Of a stretch of 64,000 nt of DNA, positions 19,337-27,566 are shown one piece after another. The stretch spans positions 35,376 through 99,375 of the forward strand of contig NZ_JAVXKG010000009.1 in NCBI RefSeq assembly GCF_036647415.1. The letters run 5' to 3'. Position numbers and translations under genes: made by a program. The DNA is from Empedobacter sp036647415. Lineage in GTDB: Bacteria; Bacteroidota; Bacteroidia; Flavobacteriales; Weeksellaceae. The notes under the pieces were generated by a model. The model ran no database searches. It saw only the letters and a list, made by a program, of their open reading frames with translations, and was not told the DNA's origin. Each line of letters begins with the position of its first letter. Position 1 is the stretch's first letter.

Positions 19337-19368
19337 AAAAAGTCGATTCTGTTTCAGAATCGACTTTT
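19337..19368 (-). terminator. Terminator of the DUF2797 gene
   Basis: A near-perfect hairpin, AAAAGTCGATTCTG against CAGAATCGACTTTT with a TTT loop, lies 25 bases past the DUF2797 stop. Confidence 0.85.
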
Positions 19369-19392
19369 GAATATAATTTTCTCTAAAAATAT

Positions 19393-20184
19393 TTAAAGAT
19401 CTAGCTTCACATAGAAACCTTCGTGTCCTCTAACATTAAAAACACTATTGTCTTCGAATATTAAATATTGTGCTTTTATACCTTTCAAAACACCTTCTAT
19501 CTCGGGAGTTTTTTTCAGGTTTAATGATTTTACTTTTTCTGGATAAGAAATAACAGGATAATTTAATTGATAAACTTCTGGCTCTTCCACCAAAAATTGT
19601 TGAAAATCTGCTCCAATTATATTTTTAATTTCTTGATATTTTTCAAATAAATTAACTTCAGGTACTTCATTCTTCAACATACGTTGCCAATTTGTTTTAT
19701 CGGCAATTACTTCTTTCAAAGAAACCTCTATCATTCCTGCCTCGTAGCGATTAGCCGTTCGCGCAATAACTATAGCTTCAGATGCGCCTTGATCTATCCA
19801 ACGTGTTGGTATTTGTGTTTCGCGCGTTACACCAACTTTTACACCTGATGAATTTGCTAAATAAACAATGTGTGGCTGCAATTCAAACTTCTGTTCCCAT
19901 TCCAAATCACGTTGTGCAATTCCTAAATGAGCTGTAGAAAGTTCTGGACTAATAATACTTGGATTTGCTTCAGGTAATGTAAAAAAACAATTCTTACAAT
20001 ATCCCATCTGATAAATTTCTTTATCTAAACCACATCCCAAACATTCGTAATGATCAAACGAAATTTTAATCTTTTTACCCAATAATTGGTTCATGACAAT
20101 AAAATCATTCTTGAAATTCCAATAATACTTTATCGGATTTCCATTTTCTGTCATCATTTTACGAATTTGTCCTTCAAACTGCAT
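19393..20184 (-). CDS. DUF2797 domain-containing protein
   Basis: This 263-residue protein has a zinc-ribbon-like motif near residues 46-66 (CLGCG then CKNC) and the DUF2797 core, including HIVYLANSSGVKVGVTRETQIPTRWIDQGA. The latter resembles a GIY-YIG-like strand pattern in that family. A role in nucleic-acid metabolism has been suggested for similar proteins, but none is established here. It is divergent from the GH3 gene, with about 50 bases between starts. Confidence 0.8.
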   Translation of the reverse strand: MQFEGQIRKMMTENGNPIKYYWNFKNDFIVMNQLLGKKIKISFDHYECLGCGLDKEIYQMGYCKNCFFTLPEANPSIISPELSTAHLGIAQRDLEWEQKFELQPHIVYLANSSGVKVGVTRETQIPTRWIDQGASEAIVIARTANRYEAGMIEVSLKEVIADKTNWQRMLKNEVPEVNLFEKYQEIKNIIGADFQQFLVEEPEVYQLNYPVISYPEKVKSLNLKKTPEIEGVLKGIKAQYLIFEDNSVFNVRGHEGFYVKLDL

Positions 20185-20204
20185 CTTACTATCTAAAGTT
20201 TAAT

Positions 20205-20212
20205 TATTTTTG
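20205..20212 (+). promoter_or_regulatory. Candidate -7 element upstream of the GH3 gene
   Basis: TATTTTTG matches the Bacteroidota TANNTTTG -7 consensus and lies 26 bases before the GH3 start. No clear TTG -33 element is visible at the usual distance, so this is tentative. Confidence 0.4.
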
Positions 20213-20237
20213 TGTAAATCTACAAAACTTTTAGCGG

Positions 20238-21749
20238 ATGGGAATAGTCAATAAGATTATGGAAATTATGATGCGAAGCAAAATGAATGTTATCGAACAA
20301 AGCATCAAAAATCCAATTGGTACACAAGAACGTGTCCTGTTTGACAACATAAAAAAAGCTAAATCTACTATTTATGGAAAAGAGTTTGGTTTTGATGAAA
20401 TAAATAGAATTCATCAATTTCAACAACAAGTTCCTGCTGTTCATTACGAAGATTTTGAACCTTATATTGAGCTTGCTCGTAAAGGTGAAAAAGATGTTGC
20501 TTGGCATGGAAAAATCAAATGGTTTGCAAAATCATCTGGAACTACGAATGCCAAAAGTAAATTTATTCCGATTAGTGACGAATCTCTCGAAGATTGCCAT
20601 TACGCCGCTGGTAAAACTATGTTTGCTTTATACCTAAATGCTTATCCTGAGACAGATATTTTTATGCACAAAAATCTACGAATTGGTGGTAGTAGTGAGT
20701 TGTATCAAAAATATGACACGCGTTTCGGCGATTTATCTGCTATTTTGATTGATAATCTTCCTTTTTATGCAGAAATGAAGAATATTCCGAATCGTGAAAT
20801 TTCGTTGATGCCAGATTGGGCGACTAAAATGCAAGCAATTATTAATGCAACAAAAAATGAAGATGTTGGTTCGTTAACAGGTGTTCCTTCATGGATGATG
20901 GTTGTTCTACAAAAACTTTTAGCCGAAACGGATAAAAATTATTTAGATGAATTATGGCCAAATCTAGAAGTATTTTTTCATGGTGGAATTAGTTTTAAAC
21001 CTTACGAAGAAAACTACAACTCTATCACTCAAAAAAAGATAAACTACTTCGAACTTTATAATGCTTCAGAAGGTTTTTTTGGTATTCAAGATCAATTAAA
21101 TAATAAAGATTTATTGTTGCTTTTAGATAACGGAATATTTTACGAATTTATTCCAATGGAAGAATTTGGATCAGCAGATCAACATTATTTGACTATTGGA
21201 GAAGTAGAAATTGGTGAAAATTATGCAATGGTTATCACAACCAATGGTGGTTTGTGGCGTTATATTATTGGTGATACTGTTCGTTTTACATCAACAAATC
21301 CGCACAGAATTGTTGTTTCTGGGCGAACAAAACATTATATCAATGCCTTTGGTGAAGAATTAATGATAGAAAATGCCGAAGAAGCTCTGAAACGTGCTTG
21401 TGACAAAACAAATGCAATTGTTTCTGAATATAGCGCTGGTCCTATTTTTATGAAAGATAAAGAAAAAGGTGCACACGAATGGGTTATCGAATTTGATAAA
21501 GAACCGACCGATTTTGATGCTTTTATAGATGCATTGGATAAGAGTTTGCAAGAAGTAAATTCGGACTACGAAGCAAAACGCTACAACAACATGACGCTTA
21601 ATAGACCAGTTGTTCATAAAGCAAGAAAAAGATTATTTATAGAATGGATGGCTTCTCGTGGAAAACTCGGTGGACAAAATAAAGTTCCTCGTTTGGCAAA
21701 TACAAGAGAATATATAGAACCACTTATTACATTAAATAATCAAGGTTAA
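20238..21749 (+). CDS. GH3 auxin-responsive-promoter-family protein (acyl-adenylate-forming enzyme)
   Basis: This 503-residue protein is a GH3-like member of the ANL adenylating superfamily. Visible motifs are the phosphate loop KWFAKSSGTTNAKSKFIPIS near residue 95-113, ELYNASEGFFGIQDQ (adenine-binding region), and YRYIIGDTVRFT-like LWRYIIGDTVRF followed by VSGRTKHYINAFGEEL. Plant GH3 enzymes conjugate amino acids to acyl hormones through acyl-AMP. Bacterial homologues are common in Bacteroidota, but their substrates are not known. No signal peptide, so cytosolic. Confidence 0.9.
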   Translation: MGIVNKIMEIMMRSKMNVIEQSIKNPIGTQERVLFDNIKKAKSTIYGKEFGFDEINRIHQFQQQVPAVHYEDFEPYIELARKGEKDVAWHGKIKWFAKSSGTTNAKSKFIPISDESLEDCHYAAGKTMFALYLNAYPETDIFMHKNLRIGGSSELYQKYDTRFGDLSAILIDNLPFYAEMKNIPNREISLMPDWATKMQAIINATKNEDVGSLTGVPSWMMVVLQKLLAETDKNYLDELWPNLEVFFHGGISFKPYEENYNSITQKKINYFELYNASEGFFGIQDQLNNKDLLLLLDNGIFYEFIPMEEFGSADQHYLTIGEVEIGENYAMVITTNGGLWRYIIGDTVRFTSTNPHRIVVSGRTKHYINAFGEELMIENAEEALKRACDKTNAIVSEYSAGPIFMKDKEKGAHEWVIEFDKEPTDFDAFIDALDKSLQEVNSDYEAKRYNNMTLNRPVVHKARKRLFIEWMASRGKLGGQNKVPRLANTREYIEPLITLNNQG

Positions 21750-21769
21750 TAAAGAGAGAATCAAAATAC

Positions 21770-21810
21770 ACTGCCTCCAAAAAAGTTAGACACTATTTGG
21801 GGGCATTTTT
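21770..21810. other. Hairpin that may be a terminator or an insertion-sequence end remnant
   Basis: TGCCTCCAAA at 21772-21781 can pair with TTTGGGGGCA at 21796-21805 (one G-T pair) and is followed by five T, as in a terminator for the GH3 gene. The segment also resembles the terminal repeat of IS3-type elements (CTGCCTCCAAAAAAGTTAGA). It is followed at 21811 by ATGGGAAGAAAAGTAAATAT, like the start of a transposase orfA, but that frame stops after 15 codons. Both readings are possible. The rest of 21811-21908 shows nothing else. Confidence 0.5.
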
Positions 21811-21908
21811 ATGGGAAGAAAAGTAAATATGATGTTCCATTTTATTCCCTATTCTTAGTGAGTTTTATTTAGTTATTAATCTCTAAATTTAATCATAAAT
21901 AAAAATCA

Positions 21909-22457
21909 ATGTTTTACAAAATAATCATATTTTCTATTCTATTTTTTGTTGGATGTAAAACGGAAACATCTCAGGAATTGATTAATATAAATAAAGATTT
22001 TTCATTAAAAGAGTTAAGTTTTAATAAAACAACTTCAGAAGAATTTGAAAAATTGATGGCGAATAAGAAAATCCTATTTACTGTAAAAGAAACTACACCT
22101 GAAGATTATTTGCAAAATGACTCTATAGCTTTTTGTGGAAACGATTCGCGATTGTATGAGTTTAATAAAATTTATACCAATGACTCTTTAGGTCTGATTT
22201 TTAATTTCTTAAAGTCAAATCAGCAAAATAAATATACTTTTTATGAATATGAAATATCTAAATTTCATCACATAAAAATTAATGGAATTGATACAAATCA
22301 TCTCAATAATAAACAATTGAAAGAACTTGAAATAATGAATGGCAATGCGTATGATTATATTGCTAATTCAAAAATTTTGGGTTCTATTACGTTAATTGAT
22401 GTGAATGATTCTATCAAACAAATAAATTATTTGAAGGTTACAACGAGAGAAAATTAA
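21909..22457 (+). CDS. Hypothetical lipoprotein
   Basis: This 182-residue protein begins with a short lipoprotein signal (MFYKIIIFSILFFVGCKTET; Cys16 would be acylated). The mature part is rich in Asn, Lys, Thr and Glu and shows no motif I recognise. It is followed 12 bases later by another small exported protein, so the two probably form one transcript ending at the hairpin at 22982. High AT content and lack of recognisable relatives suggest an accessory pair. Confidence 0.65.
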   Translation: MFYKIIIFSILFFVGCKTETSQELININKDFSLKELSFNKTTSEEFEKLMANKKILFTVKETTPEDYLQNDSIAFCGNDSRLYEFNKIYTNDSLGLIFNFLKSNQQNKYTFYEYEISKFHHIKINGIDTNHLNNKQLKELEIMNGNAYDYIANSKILGSITLIDVNDSIKQINYLKVTTREN

Positions 22458-22469
22458 AGTCAAAAATCA

Positions 22470-22982
22470 ATGAGATTATTTATCATTTTTATATTTATGT
22501 TTTTTGCAACTATTAACTGTTTTGCACAGCAATCACTTAAAGTAAAAACAATCTTAGGGAAATATAAGACGACATATAGAATGACCGAAAAAGGTGACTC
22601 TGTAATGCGCCATCAATTAGTAGCAGATGGAGAAATTTATGAACCAGAAATTAATATTAAAACCCAAAAAGCGAAGCAAATAGAGTATGAATTAAAAGGT
22701 CATAATAGCTCTGGAGGATTGTCAATCAATAAAATAAAAAAAATAAGAACAGAGCAAGAAATAATAGATAATATATTAGTTATAAGACATTATGCAGTAA
22801 TAAATGGTATTCCAGGAAAGGAAGGAAATAATGTATTAGGTTATAATTATGTAAAAGAAAATCATTTAAAAATTCCGAAAAATATAATGAAAGTCAAAAT
22901 AGAATTATATCACGAATTTACAAATCAGAGAATAACAAAACCGATGAAATTGATGAAAGAAATAGAAGTTAATTTGAAGTAA
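22470..22982 (+). CDS. Hypothetical exported protein
   Basis: The 170-residue product has a classical signal peptide (MRLFIIFIFMFFATINCFAQQ, cleavage after FAQ or nearby). A lysine-rich, beta-strand-prone mature domain follows, with no recognised family. It lies 12 bases downstream of the lipoprotein gene and directly before a strong terminator. Function unknown. Confidence 0.65.
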   Translation: MRLFIIFIFMFFATINCFAQQSLKVKTILGKYKTTYRMTEKGDSVMRHQLVADGEIYEPEINIKTQKAKQIEYELKGHNSSGGLSINKIKKIRTEQEIIDNILVIRHYAVINGIPGKEGNNVLGYNYVKENHLKIPKNIMKVKIELYHEFTNQRITKPMKLMKEIEVNLK

Positions 22983-23018
22983 AAAAATCGCTTACGTAAG
23001 ATACGAAGCGATTTTTGT
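22982..23018. terminator. Terminator between the exported-protein pair and the repeat protein
   Basis: AAAAATCGCTT pairs with AAGCGATTTTT across a 12-base loop, with further T on the plus strand. The genes on either side converge, so it may be bidirectional. Confidence 0.85.
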
Positions 23019-23074
23019 TTTTGTATTGATTATTTCTCTTTACAAGAAATTTTATACGTTTTTTTAGTCTATAA

Positions 23075-26000
23075 TTATTTTACTCTTATTCTGATTGAAG
23101 GATTTACGATAACTTTTCTTAATAAACCTTTCAGATAAACTTCATCGTCTGAACTGCATGTTACCATTGTTCCGTTAGAATATTCTACCACAACTTTATA
23201 TGTACCGTATCCAAATTTTCTGATGTCAATTTCCTTTGCCGTACTGATAATCGATGTCACATTACTACCTAAACCTCCAGTTTTATACCATTTATAAGTT
23301 GTTCTATTGTTTCCGTAGAAATTTTGTGTTCCTAAAATATAAGTTGATGGTTTATTTGGATCTACAACATGATCTATCCAATCGGCTCCTAATCCTTCAA
23401 AACTTCCCGGATTATAAGGATCGTAAGTAATATTAGAACTATTATTTTGATTAGCAATTGTACTTTGTTCTCCAAAATGTAATGCTTTACCAGAAGCATT
23501 AATATCTTTTAAGTTTCCAAAATTAAAATTTGTGACATCTCCCGTTAAATTTATATTAGCTTTTGTTCCAGATGTATTACTTTTTACAGAAGTTACATCA
23601 CAAGGAGTTCCTCCTAAAGTTAAATTTTCTATGGTTTGAGTTTTAGCATTCTGCAAGTTGTAAGTTTTACCTGCTGAAAAAATTAAGTTTTTGAAAATGT
23701 TATTCCCGTTTATTACACCGTCACCTTTAAATTCTACCTTATTAAAATTAACAATACCATTATTACCATTTATTTGACCACCAGTACTTTCAAATGTTAC
23801 ATCATAAAATGTTTGACCATCTAAGCCTATTAATCCGTACCCCTCCGTATTATAGTCATTTTTAAAATCAGTAAAATGAATGTGAGAAGTACCAGCATTC
23901 AAAGTAACAAATGAAGAAGTTGTTATAAACGAAGCATAAGATAATTTTAAATACACTTGTGAGCTACCTAAATTTATAACCCTTACTTTAGGTCCATTTG
24001 TTGTGTCAAAATTATAACCTATTGTTACATCATAATTATTCGTATTCCAAGTTCCTGCTTGATGATATAAAAATCCAGTAGTAAATGCATCATTCAGATT
24101 AATAGAGTTCTCTTCTTCAAAATAAACTAAATTATTTGAATTACCTGTAAATACTCCATTACTTTTGATTGTTTTCACTTCTCCTGTATGTCGGTAATAA
24201 ATTTTTGACACATTAATTGTTCCCATACCTGTTTGCCATTCACTAGATCCGTAAATATTAAACGTTTGGGAACCACTTTGAGTTAAGGTTGGAGCAACAA
24301 CACTACCAGAAAAAGTAATATTACGTGTGTATGAAGTATTGTCAACCGTTACTGTTTTGTTATTTGTTGCGAAACCAGATCCATTATCAAAAAAAGTATT
24401 ATCCGTAGGACCTGGTACGCAATAACCTCCAGTATTCCCAGAGGTTTGTGACCAATGGATTTTATCATTCCAATTACCTGAACCTCCTACCCAATATAAG
24501 TTTTGACCCATGTAAGATGGGAACACCCAGCCTGAATTATTTCCGTTATTTACTGAATTGTTGGCTGTAAAAATTTTATCTCCAGAAATTTTAATATCTT
24601 TCATAATTACTCCAGATACAACAACATTTGTTCCTGCTGTGGCAATAATATTTGCTTGTGTTCCTACTGTAGAAGATGTAATGGTTGACCAACCACCACA
24701 TTGAGGTGTATTAGCTGAAAATAAATTCGTAATTGTTTGTGTAGCTTCCGAAGCTAAAACATATGTTTTTGTTGGAGAAAAAATCAAGGTTTTGAAGGTG
24801 TTATTTCCGTTTATTGCACCATCACCTTTAAATTCTACTTTATTAAAATTAACAGTACCACTATGATCATTTATTTGACCACCAGTATCTTCAAATGTAA
24901 CATCATAAAATGTTTGACCATTTAATGTTCTTAGTCCATAAAATCCTTTATTATAACCATTTTTAAAATTAGTAAAATGAATGTGAGAAGTACCCGCATT
25001 TAAAGTAACCAATGAAGAAGATGTTATAAATGAAGCCTCACTTGATGTTAAATATATATTTGAATTTCCTAAATTCATAACCCTTAATTTAGTACCATTT
25101 GTTGCGTCAAAATTATAACCTATTGTTACATCATAATTATTCGTATTCCAAGTTCCTGCTNNNNNNNNNNNNNNNNNNNNNNNNNNNNNNNNNNNNNNNN
25201 NNNNNNNNNNNNNNNNNNNNNNNNNNNNNNNNNNNNNNNNNNNNNNNNNNNNNNNNNNNNTTGACACATTAATTGTTCCCATACCTGTTTGCCATTCACT
25301 AGATCCGTAAATATTCAACGTTTGGGGACCACTTTGAGTTAAAGTTGGAGCAACAGCACTACCAGAAAAAGTAATATTATGTGTGTACGAAGTATTGTCA
25401 ACTGTTACTGTTTTACTACCTGATGTAAAACCTGATTTTGCATCAAAAAAAGTATTATCCGCAGGACCTGGTACGCAATAACCACCCGTACCGCCAGAGG
25501 TTTGTGACCAATGGGTTTTATCATTCCAATTACCTGAACCTCCTATCCAATATAAGTTTTGACCAACATAAGATGGAAACGTCCAACCTAAATTATTTCC
25601 ATTATCAACCGAATTATTAGCCGTAAAATTTGCTCCACCAGAAGCTCTGATGTCTTTCATAATAACTCCCGAAACATCAATCGATACTCCTGATGCGGCA
25701 GCAACACTTGCTTGTGTTCCTGCTGTAGAAGATGTAATGGTTGACCAACCACCACATTGAGGTGTATTAGCTGAAAATAAATTCGTAATTGTTTGTGTAG
25801 CTCCTGAAGCAAAAACATATGTTTTTGTTGGAGAAAAAACCAAGGTTTTGACGGTGTTATTCCCGTTTATTGCACCATCACCTTTAAATTCTACCTTATT
25901 AAAATTAACAATACCGCTATGAGGATTTATTTGACCACCAGTACCTTCAAATGTAACATCATAAAATGTTTGACCTCCATTCACACTAAATCCCTGATAT

Positions 26001-26716
26001 GAAGTATTATAATCTTTAACAAAATTAGTAAAATGAATATGAGAAGTACCCGCATTCAAAGTAACCAATGAAGAAGATGTTATAAACGAAGCCTCTCTTG
26101 ATGTTAAATATATATTTGAATTTCCTAAATTTATAACCCTTACTTTAGGTCCACTTGATGCATCATAAAAAAAACCTATTGTTACATCAAAATTATTCGT
26201 ATTCCAAGTACCAGCTTGATGAAATAAATATCCTCCAACTATAAATGAATCGTTAAGACTTATAGAGTTTTCTTCTTCAAAATATAAATTATTATTACCA
26301 GTCTTTACTCCATTACTTTTTATCGTCTTTGCTTCACCAGTATGACGGTAATAAATATTAGAAACAGTAATTGTTCCCATACCTGTTTGCCATTCACTAG
26401 ATCCGTAAATATTTAACGTTTGAGAACCACTTTGAGTTAAAGTTGGAGCGACAGAACTCCCAGAAAAGGTAATGTTATGGCAGTTTACAGTGTTATCTAA
26501 CGTAACAGTTTTACTAGATGTTGTGAAACCTGATTTTGCATCAAAAAACACATTATCTGTTGGTCCTGGAATTACAGATGGTAAAGATGTACCGCCTGAT
26601 GTGGTACGCCAATGTTCAATTTCTGACCATTTACCACTTCCACCAACCCAATAATAATCCGCTGCCCAAGAAAAACTCATGAACAGAAGTAAAAAAAACG
26701 TAAAAAATTTCTTCAT
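23075..26716 (-). CDS. Large secreted repeat protein (adhesin-like), interrupted by an assembly gap
   Basis: The frame covers 1213 residues including the unsequenced stretch. A signal peptide (MKKFFTFFLLLFMSFSWAA) precedes three near-identical units of about 350-365 residues. Each opens with YYWVGGSGxWxxxxHW, then a VPGPxDNxFFDxxSGF segment, WQTGMGTI, and SxYYRHTGExKTIKSNG-type beta strands. A non-repeated tail of roughly 130 residues ends in VIVNPSIRIRVK. The pattern suggests parallel beta-helix or beta-sandwich units on the cell surface. No typical type 9 secretion C-terminal signal is obvious. It lies 4 bases after a second exported-protein gene, forming an operon. Function (adhesion, matrix) is inferred only. 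Confidence 0.75.
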   Translation of the reverse strand: MKKFFTFFLLLFMSFSWAADYYWVGGSGKWSEIEHWRTTSGGTSLPSVIPGPTDNVFFDAKSGFTTSSKTVTLDNTVNCHNITFSGSSVAPTLTQSGSQTLNIYGSSEWQTGMGTITVSNIYYRHTGEAKTIKSNGVKTGNNNLYFEEENSISLNDSFIVGGYLFHQAGTWNTNNFDVTIGFFYDASSGPKVRVINLGNSNIYLTSREASFITSSSLVTLNAGTSHIHFTNFVKDYNTSYQGFSVNGGQTFYDVTFEGTGGQINPHSGIVNFNKVEFKGDGAINGNNTVKTLVFSPTKTYVFASGATQTITNLFSANTPQCGGWSTITSSTAGTQASVAAASGVSIDVSGVIMKDIRASGGANFTANNSVDNGNNLGWTFPSYVGQNLYWIGGSGNWNDKTHWSQTSGGTGGYCVPGPADNTFFDAKSGFTSGSKTVTVDNTSYTHNITFSGSAVAPTLTQSGPQTLNIYGSSEWQTGMGTINVSXXXXXXXXXXXXXXXXXXXXXXXXXXXXXXXXXXAGTWNTNNYDVTIGYNFDATNGTKLRVMNLGNSNIYLTSSEASFITSSSLVTLNAGTSHIHFTNFKNGYNKGFYGLRTLNGQTFYDVTFEDTGGQINDHSGTVNFNKVEFKGDGAINGNNTFKTLIFSPTKTYVLASEATQTITNLFSANTPQCGGWSTITSSTVGTQANIIATAGTNVVVSGVIMKDIKISGDKIFTANNSVNNGNNSGWVFPSYMGQNLYWVGGSGNWNDKIHWSQTSGNTGGYCVPGPTDNTFFDNGSGFATNNKTVTVDNTSYTRNITFSGSVVAPTLTQSGSQTFNIYGSSEWQTGMGTINVSKIYYRHTGEVKTIKSNGVFTGNSNNLVYFEEENSINLNDAFTTGFLYHQAGTWNTNNYDVTIGYNFDTTNGPKVRVINLGSSQVYLKLSYASFITTSSFVTLNAGTSHIHFTDFKNDYNTEGYGLIGLDGQTFYDVTFESTGGQINGNNGIVNFNKVEFKGDGVINGNNIFKNLIFSAGKTYNLQNAKTQTIENLTLGGTPCDVTSVKSNTSGTKANINLTGDVTNFNFGNLKDINASGKALHFGEQSTIANQNNSSNITYDPYNPGSFEGLGADWIDHVVDPNKPSTYILGTQNFYGNNRTTYKWYKTGGLGSNVTSIISTAKEIDIRKFGYGTYKVVVEYSNGTMVTCSSDDEVYLKGLLRKVIVNPSIRIRVK
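23600..26655 (-). repeat. Three long tandem coding repeats of about 1.05-1.1 kb
   Basis: The WVGGSG motif recurs at about residues 22, 387 and 737 (around 26650, 25555 and 24505). Intervening DNA is highly similar between units; for example a shared stretch around NTNNYDVTIGYNFD and a shared CGGWSTITSST segment. The third unit degenerates after about 23650. Such similarity favours slippage, recombination and assembly collapse. Confidence 0.8.
25161..25260. other. Assembly gap (100 N) inside the repeat protein gene
   Basis: Exactly 100 N replace sequence within unit 2. Aligning by eye with units 1 and 3, the missing coding segment between INVS and AGTWN should be 48-49 codons, that is about 142-145 bases rather than 100. 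It could also be longer if a whole unit was collapsed. Confidence 0.95.
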
Positions 26717-26720
26717 TAGT

Positions 26721-27431
26721 TTACTTCACTTTAAATACAATATTCATAAATGTACTTTCAGAAATCATAGGATTTGAAATAATTGAATATCTCAACACGC
26801 CATCGTCATCCAAAGTAATCGTATTAGGATCAAATACTTGATTATCAAAATATGTTACATAATATTCTAAATCTGTTTTACTCAAAGTAGGAATATTTGT
26901 TGCAGATGTACTTTTTAATGCAGTTTTTGTAGAACCAGTAACATTACCAGACAAATCAAATTGATTTTTATATATATCAAATAATTTAACATTGTATAAT
27001 GATTTACTACTATCATACCAAATAGTCGAATTAGAGTCTGTAGAAACACCTGCAATATCTGTAGGCAAAGCTATAGATGGTGCATAAAAGTATGAAACAA
27101 CTTTTTTGTGTCCTAAGTTAAGCGGTTCCCACTTTTTTGTAGTATCTCCAGACCAATACCACAATCCGAAAGCATCAATATCAGGTGATGAACTCGTTGA
27201 CACACTGTTTGCATAAACTATTGTACCGGCTTTTAAATCCGTGGTAGACATGGATTCTATTTGATTACCGGACATCATTGGAAAAGCAATTCCTGCTTTA
27301 TCTCCATTTTTATAATTAGAATCTATAGACACATCAAGTGTTGCATTAGGATTAGCCGTTCCTATACCTACTTGCGCAAATAAAAAATTAGTAAAACAAA
27401 CAGAAATAATTGATAATAAGTTGATTTTCAT
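26721..27431 (-). CDS. Exported protein with Bacteroidota GIGTxNPxxxLDV motif
   Basis: This 236-residue protein has a signal peptide (MKINLLSIISVCFTNFLFAQ) immediately followed by VGIGTANPNATLDVS. That N-terminal motif is common in flavobacterial surface or exported proteins and resembles tail-fibre-like sequences. A KAGTIVYANS and FGLWYWSGDTTKKWEPL stretch is also typical of this group. The gene precedes the repeat protein by 4 bases on the same strand, suggesting that they are made together. Function unknown. Confidence 0.7.
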   Translation of the reverse strand: MKINLLSIISVCFTNFLFAQVGIGTANPNATLDVSIDSNYKNGDKAGIAFPMMSGNQIESMSTTDLKAGTIVYANSVSTSSSPDIDAFGLWYWSGDTTKKWEPLNLGHKKVVSYFYAPSIALPTDIAGVSTDSNSTIWYDSSKSLYNVKLFDIYKNQFDLSGNVTGSTKTALKSTSATNIPTLSKTDLEYYVTYFDNQVFDPNTITLDDDGVLRYSIISNPMISESTFMNIVFKVK

Positions 27432-27566
27432 AAAAATTTATAAAATTTGCGCAAAGATATTGTATTATTATTCAATAAACTACAATTGAATAATTAAAGC
27501 CATTAATTATATTCATTAAATCATTAATAAGCTATAAATTTACTCTAAACAGAAAAAAACCTATTC

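Noticed and set aside
19243..19338. Upstream extension of the small lipoprotein frame
   Set aside because: The internal ATG at 19242 gives a correct lipobox; the extension is an AT-rich untranslated stretch.
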